From Mycoplasmoides gallisepticum (GTDB taxonomy: Bacteria; Bacillota_I; Bacilli_A; Mycoplasmatales; Mycoplasmoidaceae), in NCBI RefSeq assembly GCF_900476085.1, contig NZ_LS991952.1, positions 434,001 to 498,000 of the forward strand: a stretch of DNA of 64,000 nucleotides, read 5' to 3'. A model generated the notes under the pieces. It saw only the letters and a list, made by a program, of their open reading frames with translations, did not search any database and was not told the origin of the DNA. Shown piece after piece: positions 23,267 through 35,321 of the stretch. How positions within the stretch are numbered: the stretch's first letter is position 1; every line of letters starts with the position of its first letter. The position numbers were made by a program, and so were the translations under genes.

Positions 23267-25504
23267 GTGAAAAGAAAAAACATTTTAAAGTTTGTTAGTT
23301 TATTAGGTATTGGTTCGTTTGTAATGTTGGCAGCTGCTAGTTGTACTACAGCAACTACACCAACTCCAAACCCTGAACCAACTCCAACTCCTAATCCAAA
23401 TCCTCCTAGTGGTGGTATGAATGGTGGAAATACATCAACACCTAATCCAAATCCTCCTAGTGGTGGTATGAATGGCGGAGATACTAATCCAGGGAATGGC
23501 GGAGGAACGGACAATGCTGCTCAACAATTAGCAGCCGCTAGAACTGCTTTAACAACATTAATTAATTCTAGAACTCAAAATACAGAGTTGTATGTTGATT
23601 ATGCAAAAATTCAAGATACTTTAGTAAAAACATACGATGCAGCTAAAGCTGTTCTTGATAATACTGCTTCAACAACACAAAATATTAATCAAGCTAAAAC
23701 TACATTAGAAACTGCAATTAATGCTGCTGCTAGTAGTAAACAAACGTTTAATCAGCAAAATAATGCATTAGTAACAGCATACAACCAACTTAAGACTGCA
23801 GTAGGTAATGAATCTGCTGCTTTAGCAAAAGTGGAAGATGCTAAGTTTGCTAGAATTAAAGAAAATTTAGTCACATTGTATAACGCCGGCAAAATGCTTA
23901 TTGCTAAACCATTAGAAGGAATCGATGGCGCTGTGTTAGATGTTGATCAAGTAACTCAGGCTAATACAAAACTTCAAGAAGCAACTAATGAAAATTCATT
24001 AACACAGCAAACACAAAACGCAACAAACTTAGCTGATAGTTTTGTTAAACAAGTAATCAATAAAACAAAGATTACTGGAACAACCAATACAGAGAAACAA
24101 CCAGGAAACTATAGTTTTGTAGGTTATAGTGTCGATTTAAATACTATAACTACTCGTACTGGAAACAATTCTCAGACTTCTAGTTCAAGTGATAATCTTC
24201 CTAGCTGAAACTTTGCTCAAAGAATAGTTTGGACTAATACAGCTAATAAAAATTTTCCTTTAGCTGATCAAACTGAAAATTCAGTTCCTTTAACAGATGT
24301 ATCATGAATCTATAGTTTAAGTGGAATGAATGCTAAATATACTTTAACATTTAATTATTATGGGCCAGATACAGCTTATTTATATTTTCCTTATAAGTTA
24401 GTTAAAACTAATGATAGGGCAGAATTACAGTATTCATTAAATGGGGCTAATGCTAAATTGATAGAGTTTAAGCCTGCTTCAACTGTTACACCGGTTCAGC
24501 CACCTGCAGCACCTGCACCTGCAGAACGAGCAGCTACAGAAACTGCTGCGAATTCTAATCAAACAAATCAAGAAGGCTCTGATACTAATCAAGCAATGCC
24601 TGCTACTGCTACAATGAACGAAGCGCCAACAGTTGCTGACATCAATGTAGCTAAAGTTAAATTAACAGGTTTAAAGTTTGGTGAAAACACAATCGATTTC
24701 AGCGTTCCTCAATCAACAGGAAGTGATATGTCTAAAGTTGCTCCGATGATCGGGAATATGTATCTAACTTCATCTGATACTGATGCTAATAAAAACAAGA
24801 TTTATGATGATCTTTTTGGAAATACATTAGTTAAACAAAATAATGAATCAACTGTTACAGTTGATTTACTAAAAGGATATAGTTTAGCAACTAGTTATTT
24901 TGAATACATTCGTCAATTTACTGATTTGACTGCAGAAGGTTCTGCAACAAAATCTCCAACTGTTTATTTGGTTGGTTTAATTAATGGTAGTGCACGTCGT
25001 ACTGATGCTGAAAATGTTCCAACTACACCTAGAAGCCCTAATCTTACAGGTAATAGTAGAACATTTACAATTTATGTAAATGCTCCACAAGACGGTGATT
25101 ATTATATTAGTGGGTCGTATCTAAATGGGGATAATACAAGTAGACAACCAACGGCAAAAAGATATCTAAAATTCTCAACAACTCAAGGTACAGAGCCAAA
25201 CATGAACTCTTCTCTTGTTATAGATGTGAAATCTTTAAATAGTTGAACTATACTAGGAACATTTGATACAAAAACTAATAAAAATATTAATGAACAGAGT
25301 ACTTCAACTGGTAGTGGTCGAGAAGGTAGTAGCGCTCAAAGTGCTAATAAGACTCTACACCTTAAAAAAGGATTAAATAAAGTTATTATTGGAGGAGATA
25401 AGGATCTTAATACTCCTTATATTGGTAAGCTATCATTTACATTAAAAATCAGTGCAGATGGTAGTAGTTCTACACCAGAAAACGTTTCTGGTGCAGCAGC
25501 TTAA
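23267..25504 (+). CDS. vlhA: VlhA haemagglutinin lipoprotein, copy 7
   Basis: An intact copy and the longest complete one here, at 745 residues. It has a GTG start and lipobox AAASC. The proline stalk contains a direct duplication of 51 nt (units starting at 23390 and 23441) encoding PNPNPPSGGMNGG twice. All VlhA motifs are present, ending in ENVSGAAA. Of all copies here this one is closest to an expressible state: intact frame, standard leader, and a GAA tract one unit from 12. Confidence 0.94.
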
Positions 25505-25601
25505 ATAGTTATGTTATTAAATAACAAAATGTAAAACTTATAAATAAGAAAAAAAATACTTACAGTTTAATAGCGCTAAGTTAGTTAAATAAAATTATTA
25601 G

Positions 25602-25632
25602 TCCAGAACCCATAAAACGGTTCTGGTTTTTT
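25602..25632 (+). terminator. Terminator after vlhA copy 7
   Basis: CCAGAACC pairs with GGTTCTGG around CATAAAAC, followed by T6. Confidence 0.85.
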
Positions 25633-25701
25633 GTTCAGTAAGTTAAGAGTTATGAGTTGTGATGGTTTTAACTATAAAAACTGATAAAATCTTTTGTTTT
25701 C

Positions 25702-25716
25702 GAAGAAGAAGAAGAA
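25702..25716 (+). repeat. (GAA)5 tract controlling vlhA copy 8
   Basis: There are five units, the shortest tract in the window, 131 nt before the GTG start, with a complete common leader. Confidence 0.92.
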
Positions 25717-25847
25717 GTTCTTAGAAGTTTAGGAGTGTCGGGTTGAGCTAGTGAGCGAAAATAAACCCGATTTATTACTTACTGAACTTTATATATTCTT
25801 TAGGCAATAATAGACGTGGTGAACGTAAGTTATTGGCTTAACTTTAA

Positions 25848-27959
25848 GTGAAGAGAAAAAACATTTTAAAGTTTGTTAGTTTATTAGGTATTGGTTCATT
25901 TGTAATGTTAGCAGCTGCTAGTTGTACTTCAGCAACTACACCAACTCCAAACCCTGAACCAAAGCCAAATCCAATGCCAAACCCTCCTAGTGGTGGTATG
26001 AATGGTGGAAATACACCAACACCTAATCCAAACCCTCCTAGTGGTGGTATGAATGGCGGAGATAATAATCCAGGGAATGACGGAGGAATGGACAATGCTG
26101 CTCAACAATTAGCAGCCGCTAGAACTGCTTTAACAACATTAATTAATGGTGAAACTGCAAATCTAGCGTCATATGAAGACTATGCTAAGATCAAAAATGA
26201 ATTAACAGCAGCGTATGAAACAGCTAAAGCAGTTTCAGCTAAAACTGGTGCAACTCTAAATGAGGTTAATGAGGCAAAAACTACATTAGATGCTGCTATT
26301 TTAAAAGCTGCTAGTGCTAAGAATGATTTTGATAACAAAAATCAACCTTTAGTAACTGCATATAATAATTTAAAAACTACACTACAATCTAAAACTACTA
26401 GCTTAGAAGGATTATCTGAAAATAAATATAGTAGTATTAAAAATCACTTAAGTAAACTGTTTGATACAGGTAGTGCAATAACGGCTAGAACATTAGATCC
26501 TACTAATGGTGAAAGACCTACTTTAGAGAAAGTAAACGAAGCTAACAACGGCATTAAAATGGCTATTAGTTTTGATTCGTTGAAGAAATGAAAAAATAAT
26601 GCAGATAAATTTAACGATTTTGAGAAAAAACCGTTGTCTAAAACTCAATTATCTACAGGAACAGATTCAGCTCATAATCAAGAACAACCAGCAAATTGAA
26701 GTTTTGCAGGTTATAGTGTTGATCTAACAACTAGATCTACTGGTAATTCGCAAAATCTACCGAACTTAAACTTTGCTCAAAGAAAGGTTTGAACTAGTGA
26801 AAATCAACCAACCGGAAAGACAGCTCTAGTTTCTTCCCCTGTTTCTTCAACTGATGTTTCTTGGATTTATAGTTTAGCTGGAGAAGGAACTAAATATACC
26901 CTAAGTTTTGAATATTATGGTCCTGATACTGCATTCTTGTATTTCCCTTATAAGTTAGTTAAACAAGCTGATTCAAGTTCAGTAGCCCTTCAATACAGTC
27001 TAAATAAAACTAGTTCGAAATTAATTAATTTTGAACCAGCTAAAACTATGCCTACAAACGCTGATCAAAGTGAAAATGGAGTAGCAACTACTAGTACTAC
27101 TGAAGGTAGATCATCTTCTGAAGTTTTAGTTGCTGATGAAGTTGCAGCTGTTAATAATGAAATGAATCCTACTCCAACAGTAAGTGACATTAATATTGCA
27201 AAAGTTACTTTATCTGGGCTGACATTTGGAGAAAATACAATTGAATTTAGTGTTCCAACAAATAAGGTAGCTCCAATGATTGGAAATATGTATCTTACTT
27301 CAAATTCCGGAAGCCAAGGAAAGATCTATAATGAAATCTTCGGTAATACTAGTAACTCAAGTGACAATTCAACTTCTGTCACTGTTGATTTATTAACAGG
27401 TTATAGTCTTGCTTCTGGTTGATCAACATATATCGGTGAATTTAAACAATTAATGGACACGCAGATGGGAGAATCTTCAGATTCGCAAACAAGAAAGCCA
27501 AGTTATTTAGTCGGATTTATTGGTGGTCCTGGTTCAAGAGGTCTTACTAATGTTGATAATCCTATTGAAAGTCCTTCAACTAGAAATTCAAAGAGAACTC
27601 TTACAATATACGTTAGTGCTCCAAGAGCTGGTGACTATTATATCAGCGGTTCTTTCATTTCAACAAATACAAGTAATAGACTATTAAAATTTTCAATGGA
27701 TAACAATGATTCTAATTCCGTAACAATTAATGTTAAAGCAAAAAGTAATTGAAATGCGCTAGATACTTTCAATACAGGAGATATGAGTAATACTAATGTT
27801 GTGCAAAACCAAATGATGAGAGCACTAAATTTAAAAGAAGGGGTTAATAAAATAGTTATTAGTGGAGATAACCACACTCCTTATATTGGTAATTTAACGT
27901 TCACTTTGAATGCTACCCCGTCAAGTAATACTGAAAGTGAGACTCGTTCAACAACATAA
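25848..27959 (+). CDS. vlhA: VlhA haemagglutinin lipoprotein, copy 8
   Basis: An intact 703-residue product with GTG start and lipobox AAASC. The stalk has a duplicated PPSGGMNGG block like that of copy 7. Its C-terminal half diverges more than that of its neighbours: the IGGPGSRG and YYISGSFIS segments and the ending SETRSTT are found only here. It is predicted silent with five GAA units. Confidence 0.92.
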
Positions 27960-28026
27960 TAATGAATCAAATAAAAAGATCTTTATCTTTGAATAAAGCG
28001 CTAAGTTAGTTATATAAAATTATTAG

Positions 28027-28060
28027 CACCAAACCGTTAAAGAGTCTTGGTGTTTTTTTT
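28027..28060 (+). terminator. Terminator after vlhA copy 8
   Basis: CACCAA pairs with TTGGTG with partial inner pairing, followed by T8. Confidence 0.75.
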
Positions 28061-28124
28061 ATTTAAAAATGCTGATAAATTATTTCTGAATCAACTGTAA
28101 AAACGAATAAAAGATTTTCTTTTC

Positions 28125-28156
<32 letters not shown>

Positions 28157-28285
28157 TCTTAGGAGTTCTGGGGTTTGGGAATCCTGTGATCAGCGAAAAT
28201 TAAGCGGATTTATTACTTACTGAACTTTATATATTCTTTAGACAATAATAGACGTGGTGAACGTAAGTTATTGGCTTAACTTTAA

Positions 28286-30334
28286 GTGAAAAGAAAAAAC
28301 ATTTTAAAGTTTGTTAGTTTATTAGGTATTGGTTCGTTTGTAATGTTAGCAGCTGCTAGCTGTACTCAAGCTAGCACTCCAACTCCTACCCCAACACCTA
28401 ACCCTGAACCAAAACCAGATCCAATGCCAAACCCTCCTAGCGGCGGTATGAATGGTGGAAATACTAATCCAGGTGGTGGACAAAATATGATGGATGCTGC
28501 AGCTCAAGAATTAACTGCTGCTAAAAAAGTTTTAAGTGATTTAATTGGTGAAGAATCTAAGACTGTTGAATTATATGCAGACTATGCAAAAATTAAAGCT
28601 GACTTGACTTCTGCGTACGCAGTTGCTAAAACGACTTCAGATAGTTCAACATCAACTTTAGATCAAGTTAAAACAGCAACATCAACGTTACAAACAGCAA
28701 TTGATGCAGCAGTTAAAGCTAGAACAGATTTCGATGCAGTTAATGGTCCATTAGTGGCTGCATATAATGCTTTAAAAGAAACATTAAAAAATGAAAAATC
28801 TAATTTAGATCTAGTAATGGCTGCTGAATTCGCAGCAATTAAAAACAATCTTGATAGTTTATATCAAACTGCTAAAACGCTTGTTGAAGGAACACTTCAG
28901 CCTAAGATGGAAAATAGCCCTCAAGTTGAAGCTGTAAATCAAGCTAATCAAGCAATTGTTGATGCTACTCGAATGCTTGAAACTAGAAAAAATAATGCAA
29001 GTACACTAAATACAAGCTTCTTAAAAGAAACGCTAAAAAGTGCTTCTTTATCTGCAGCTACTGGAGATAATGCGACTACAGTCCAACAACAACCAGGTGA
29101 CTATAGTTTTGTAGCTTATGCTAGTGACATAACAAGTCCAAACTGAAATTTTGCACAAAGAACAGTTTGAACAGCAGATACTAAACTTGTTACCAGCCCT
29201 TTACCTAATAATTCACAAAACTCTGCTCCTTTAACAGATGTATCATGAATTTATAGTTTAACTCGAACAGATGCAAAATATACCTTAACATTTAATTATT
29301 ATGGGCCAGATACAGCTTATTTATATTTTCCTTATAAGTTAGTTAAAGGTGCCGATAAAAATAATATCGGGCTTCAATATAAATTAAACGACGGTAATTT
29401 TGAGCAAATCAATTTTGCACCAACACAACCTGTTGAATCAGAATCAGAATCAGCAGCAACTGAACCGGCTAGATCAACTATGCCTCAATCAGCACGAGAA
29501 AATCAAACTTCTGAAGAAAATATGACTGCTGCTAGCCAATTAAATCCAACTCTTACAGTAAGTGATATTAATGTTGCTAAAGTGACTTTATCTAATTTAA
29601 AGTTTGGTTCTAACACAATTGAATTTAGTGTTCCCACTCAAGCTGAAGATGAAATGCCTAAAGTCGCTCCAATGATTGGTAATATGTATTTAACTTCATC
29701 TGATAGTGATGTTAATAAAAACAAGATTTATGATGATCTTTTTGGAAATAATTCAGTTCAACAAGATAATAAAACAGCTGTTACAGTTGATTTATTAAAA
29801 GGTTATAGTCTTGCAACTAGTTGAAGAACATATATTCGTCAATTTACTGGTTTAACAGGTAATGGCGCACAAACTTCTGACCCTGTTTATTTAATTGGTT
29901 TGATTGGTGGTAGCGGGAATCGTACAGTTGCAAGCGCCCAAATGAATAAAAAAAATAATCCCCATGTGAATGGCGATACAAGAACATTCACAATACATGT
30001 AAATGCACCAGTAAACGGGAACTATCACATAAGTGGTGCGTATTTACAAGGATCGACTTCAGCAAGAAGTCTAAAATTCTCAACAGGTGAGATGGCTCAA
30101 AATGTTGTTACAGTAACAAATCTAAAACAAGATAATTGAACAGCATTAGGTCACTTTGATACTAATAAGATGGATAGTACTACTGTTTCAGGAACAGATG
30201 AACAAATGAAAAAAACTCTAACCTTAAATAAAGGTTTAAATAAAATTATCTTATCAGGTGTAAGTAATAGAGACACTCCATTTATTGGTAACCTAACATT
30301 TACTCTAGAAAGCAATCAAACGACTGGTGAATAA
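28286..30334 (+). CDS. vlhA: VlhA haemagglutinin lipoprotein, copy 9 (slightly truncated C-terminus)
   Basis: A 682-residue product with GTG start and lipobox AAASC. The first 280 residues are nearly identical to copy 6, apart from the stalk. The frame ends at TAA 30332, where copy 6 has CAA, and the bases after it also carry a one-base insertion relative to copy 6, so about ten residues (EPSSAIAEKNI in copy 6) are lost. All conserved VlhA motifs, including GNLTFTL, remain, so a product should be functional. It is predicted silent with ten GAA units. Confidence 0.9.
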
Positions 30335-30402
30335 GTATAAGCCTAGTTCTGCTATTGCAGAAAAGAATATATAAGCGCTAAGTTAGTTACATAAAATTAT
30401 TA

Positions 30403-30438
30403 GCCCAGGATCGTTAAAGCGGTTCTGGTGTTTTTTTG
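30403..30438 (+). terminator. Terminator after vlhA copy 9
   Basis: CCAGGATCG pairs with CGGTTCTGG around TTAAAG, followed by T7. Confidence 0.82.
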
Positions 30439-30504
30439 TTTAGTTAAGACAAATTGAGTTGTTGTATTTAATATATAAAATAACTAAAATCCTTTAAAAA
30501 TAGA

Positions 30505-30548
<44 letters not shown>

Positions 30549-30677
30549 TCTTAGAAGTTCTGGAGTCTTGGTTTGGCTTGATGAGCGAAAATAAACCCGA
30601 TTTATTACTTACTGAACTTTATATATTCTTTAGACAATAATAGACGTGGTGAACGTAAGTTATTGACTTAACTTTAA

Positions 30678-32663
30678 GTGAAAAGAAAAAACATTTTAAA
30701 GTTTGTTAGTTTATTAGGTATTGGTTCATTTGTGATGTTGGCAGCTGCAAGCTGTACTACACCGGTCAACCCAACACCTAACCCAACACCTAACCCTGAA
30801 CCAAAGCCAAATCCAACACCTAACCCTGAACCAAAGCCAATGCCAAATCCTGGTGGTGGTGGTGAAAGTATGGACAATGCTGCTCAAGAATTAGCAGCTG
30901 CTAGAACTGCTTTAACTAGTTTGTTAGCTAGCAAGAACGCAAATGTTGAGATGTATTCTGATTATGCCAAAATCAAAAACGACTTAACAGCTGCATACAC
31001 AACTGCTGAACAAACTTCTCAAAATTCATCTGCTACACTAGAACAAGTAAAGAACGCTACATCAACTTTACAAACAGCTATTAATACAGCTAATAGCAAT
31101 AAACAAAAATTTGATCAAGATCACAGCGAGTTACTAACATCTTACAAGAATTTAAAAACTGTAGTTGGTAAAAAAGATGCTGTTGTAATGGAGTTAAAAG
31201 ATTCAAAATATAGCGCAATTTTAAATGAAATTAACTCTGCATCTTTAAAAGCTGAAAAGATCATAAAAGAAACATTAGATCCAATTAGTGGTGAGATTCC
31301 AACATCTAAGATGATTACAGATGGAACTGCTAATATCGAAAAAGTAATAAATAGCGAAACTCTTATGTCGCAAAAAGAGAACGCTGATCAGTTTGCTAAT
31401 TTCAAAGCTTATACAATAGTTAAAGAAAAAATTATGGGAACTGATGATACTCATAATCAAGCACAACCAGCAAACTATAGTTTTGTAGGTTATAGCGTTG
31501 ATGTAACTGGAACTACTACAGCTCCTGGTTCAGAAACAGCTCTTCCTAACTGAAACTATGCTCAGAGAACGATTTTCACAAGTGGTGATCAACCAACTAA
31601 GATTGATACTCCTGCAGCTTCAGACGAAACTCCAGCTCAACCTTTATCAAATGTTTCTTGAATTTATAGTTTAGCAGGTAATGGAGCTAAATATACGCTA
31701 GATTTCACCTACTATGGACCATCAACAGGTTATTTATATTTCCCTTATAAGTTAGTTAAAAATAGTGATAGTGTTGGTTTACAATATAAGTTAAATAATA
31801 TTCCTACTGAAACAGCAATCACTTTTGGTAATATGCAAAATGCCAACGGTCCAACTGCAACAGTGGATAGTATTAATATAGCTAAAGTTACTTTATCTAA
31901 TTTAAATTTTGGAGCAAACAAAATTGAATTCAGTGTTCCTGCAGAAAAAGTAGCTCCGATGATTGGTAATATGTATCTTACTTCATCAGCTGATGAAGCT
32001 AATAAACAAAAAATCGAAAATAGTATTTTTGGTAATAGTGTTACAACTGAAAATAATAGAACAATAATTTCAGTTGATGCTTTAAGTGGTTATAGTTTAG
32101 CTTCTGATTGATCAACATTTGTTGGAAGGTATACAGACCAACAGTTAACCTTAGATGGAAAAATGATGCCTGATCAAAAATATTATCTAATCGGTTATGT
32201 TGGTGGTAATACTGGCGCTCGTAATGTTACTGGGATAACAGAAAAAACAAACGAGCAAAGATCTCCAGTAGCTAGTACTCCAAAAACAAGAACTTATACA
32301 TTCTATGTAAATGCTCCAAAAGCAGGTGCTTATTATATTAAAGGAGTGTTCGCTTCAAAGGTTCGTAGAGATCTTAAATTCAGTACCGGAGATATGTCTT
32401 CTAATAATAATGTAACTGTAAGACAATTGTCTACAAATAATTTAACTACATTAAAAACCTTTGATACCTCTGCAACAACAGGACCTACCCGAGTTACAAC
32501 TGTTCCTGATAATAGAAAGACATTAACTCTAGTAGAAGGATTAAATAAGATAGTAGTTAGTGGAGCTACTGCAGATATGGGTAATGCTCCAAATTTTGGA
32601 TATTTAGAATTTATTCTTAATGAAACCCAACCTGAAACTACTAATGTTTCAAATCCATCTTAG
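30678..32663 (+). CDS. vlhA: VlhA haemagglutinin lipoprotein, copy 10
   Basis: An intact 661-residue product with GTG start and lipobox AAASC. The stalk consists of two TPNPEPKP repeats and ends in a glycine run, without the PPSGGMNGG element. The N-terminal helical region (DYAKIKNDLTAAYTTAEQTS) resembles copy 12, whereas the C-terminal third (SVDALSGYSLASDW, YYIKGVFAS, ETTNVSNPS) matches copy 5. It is predicted silent with 14 GAA units. Confidence 0.93.
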
Positions 32664-32734
32664 TAATAGAAAATATATGTAATCAAGCTGAGTTAGTTAA
32701 GTATTTTACATAAGTTATTTTGTTTGTCATTTAA

Positions 32735-32767
32735 CATCAAAATCAATCGGGATTTTGATGTTTTTTT
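32735..32767 (+). terminator. Terminator after vlhA copy 10
   Basis: CATCAAAATC pairs with GATTTTGATG around AATCGG, followed by T7. It is the same stem as after copy 5. Confidence 0.88.
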
Positions 32768-32834
32768 ATTTTGAATTTTTTTAAAAAACATTTCTCTGAA
32801 TTTGTTATAAAAATTAGTGAAACCTTTGATTTTC

Positions 32835-32873
32835 GAAGAAGAAGAAGAAGAAGAAGAAGAAGAAGAAGAAGAA
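32835..32873 (+). repeat. (GAA)13 tract controlling vlhA copy 11
   Basis: There are thirteen pure units, 132 nt before the GTG start. The tract is followed by ATTCTTAG, where all other copies have GTT after the last unit. Confidence 0.95.
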
Positions 32874-33005
32874 ATTCTTAGGAGTTCTGGGGTTTGGGGT
32901 TGAGCTAATCAGCGAAAATAAACCAGATTTATTACTTACTGAACTTTATATATTCTTATAGACAATAATAGACGTGGTGAACGTAAGTTATTGGCTTAAC
33001 TTTAA

Positions 33006-35013
33006 GTGAAAAGAAAAAACATTTTAAAGTTTGTTAGTTTATTAGGTATTGGTTCATTTGTGATGTTGGCAGCTGCAAGCTGTACTACACCGGTCAACCC
33101 AACACCTAACCCAACACCTAACCCTGAACCAAAGCCAAATCCAATGCCAAACCCTCCTAGTGGTGGTATGAATGGTGGAGATACTAATCCAGGGAATGGA
33201 TAATTCTGCTCAGCAATTAGCAGCTGCTAAAACAGCTTTAACTACTTTATTAAATGGTCAAACTGAAAAAGTTGGATTATACGTTGATTACGCAAAAATT
33301 AGTGCAAAACTTTCAGCAGCTTATACTACTGCTAAAAACGTACTTAATAATTCTGCTTCCACTACTCAGAATATTAATGCTGCTAGAACAACATTAGAAG
33401 CAGAAATTGCTGCAGCAGCTAAAGCAAAAACTGATTTTGATGCACAGCACGGGCCACTAGTGGAAGCATATAACAATCTAAAAGAAACGTTAAAAGAAGA
33501 AAAAACTAATTTAGATTCTCTTGCAAACGAAAATTATGCAGCAATCAGAACTAATCTTAATAGTTTATATGAAAAAGCCAATACTATTGTTACAGCTACT
33601 TTAGACCCTGCTACTGGAAATATTCCTCAAGTTATGAGTGTAACACAAGCTAATCAAGATATTACTAATGCAACTTCAAAACTAGTAGCTTGAAAACAAA
33701 ATGCTGATAATTTAGCTAACAGTTTTATCAAACAGTCTTTAGTTAAAAATAATTTGACTGGAGTTGATGAAGCAAATAATCAGGAGCAACCAGGAAATTA
33801 CAGTTTTGTTGGTTTTAGTGTTGATGTTAATGGTCCGCAAAATAATAATCGCCCTAATTGAAGCTTTGCTGAAAGAAAAGTTTGGGCCTCTGAAAATACT
33901 CCTTTAGCAACTACACCAGCTGAAGATGCAACACAACAAGCTGCACCCTTAACAGATGTTTCATGAATCTATAGTTTAAATGATGCTGAAGCTAAATACA
34001 CATTAAGTTTTCGTTACTTTGGAGTTGAAAAAACAGCTTACTTATATTTCCCTTATAAATTAGTTAAAACTGGTGATAATGTTGGTTTACAATATAAGTT
34101 AAATGGTGGTGATACTAAACAAATTAACTTTGTACAAACTCCAGCTTCTGGTCCAAGTGATGGTGCTGCTAGTGAAGAAGAAACTATGGCTAGTCCTGCT
34201 GAAATGCAGTCAGCACCAACTGTTGACGATATTAAGATTGCTAAAGTCGCTTTATCTAATCTAAACTTTAATTCAAACACAATTGAATTTAGTGTTCCTA
34301 CAGGTAAAGTAGCTCCGATGATTGGAAATATGTATTTAACTTCATCTAATGCGGAAGTTAATAAAAACAAAATTTATGATGATCTATTCGGCAACACTTT
34401 TAATAATGAAAATAATCCAACAGCGGTTACTGTTGAACTATTAAAAGGTTATAGTCTTGCTGCTAGTTGAAGAACATATATTCGTCAATTTACTGATTTA
34501 AGAGATAATCGCGTACAAACCTCTGACCCTGTTTATTTAATTGGTTTGATTGGTGGTAATGCAAATAGATCAACTAGCGGCCTATCAAATGTAAAAACTT
34601 CTCCTGATGTAAATGGTGATAGAAGAACATTTACAATCTATGTAAATGCGCCTATGAATGGTGAGTATTCTATAAGTGGTTCATACCTTACTAATAATGA
34701 TAGAAATTTAGTATTATCTACATCTAATACTGAAAGCTCTTCAAATCATACTGTTACAATTACTGTTAAAGGTAAAAATAACTGAACTACCTTAGGTACT
34801 TTTGATACATTTGAAATGAGCACCACTAATGGTAATTCTGTTAAAGATATGAAGAAAACTTTGACCTTAAAAAAAGGTCTAAATAAAATTACTCTTGCAG
34901 GTGGAAAATTACAGAGTAATAACGCCCCTTATATAGGTGATTTAAGTTTTACATTAAGAAATTCTGTTTCTAATACTGATAGTAGTACAAATGCCGTTGA
35001 AATGCCTAAATAA
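33006..35013 (+). pseudogene. vlhA: vlhA copy 11: frameshifted by an 11-nt deletion in the stalk
   Basis: From the GTG start the frame reads signal peptide, AAASC lipobox and stalk, then stops at TAA 33201-33203. The rest of the protein continues intact in another frame to TAA at 35013 (ending AVEMPK). Alignment with copies 4 and 8 shows that 11 nt are missing between two GGAATGG direct repeats separated by CGGA, exactly what slipped-strand deletion would give. The reversed slip could restore the gene. No in-frame start serves the distal part with a signal peptide. Confidence 0.92.
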
Positions 35014-35062
35014 ATTCTTCACATGAAGATAAACCCGCTAAGTTAGTTACATAAAATTATTA

Positions 35063-35098
35063 GCACTAGAATTGCTAGAACGGTTCTGGTGTTTTTTT
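35063..35098 (+). terminator. Terminator after vlhA copy 11
   Basis: CACTAGAATTG and CGGTTCTGGTG pair with G-T pairs around CTAGAA, followed by T7. Confidence 0.78.
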
Positions 35099-35172
35099 AT
35101 CTTTAAAAAAGTTGATAAGTAATAACTGTATGTGGTTTCAACTATAAAAACTTATAAAATCCTTTGTTTTTC

Positions 35173-35190
35173 GAAGAAGAAGAAGAAGAA
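35173..35190 (+). repeat. (GAA)6 tract controlling vlhA copy 12
   Basis: There are six pure units, 131 nt before the GTG start, with a complete common leader. The 3' flank is GTTATTAG rather than GTTCTTAG. Confidence 0.94.
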
Positions 35191-35321
35191 GTTATTAGAA
35201 GTTTAGGAGTTAGCGACTGCTCTGATCAGCGAAAATAAATTCGATTTATTACTTACTGAACTTTATATATTCTTTAGATAATAATAGACGTGGTGAACGT
35301 AAGTTATTGGCTTAACTTTAA

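Noticed and set aside
23263-23514. Minus-strand Gly/Pro/Val-rich frames opposite vlhA signal and stalk regions (also at 13519, 25844 and 30674)
   Set aside because: They are mirror images of the Pro/Gly stalk codons on the plus strand, have no ribosome site, and recur only because the plus-strand gene recurs.
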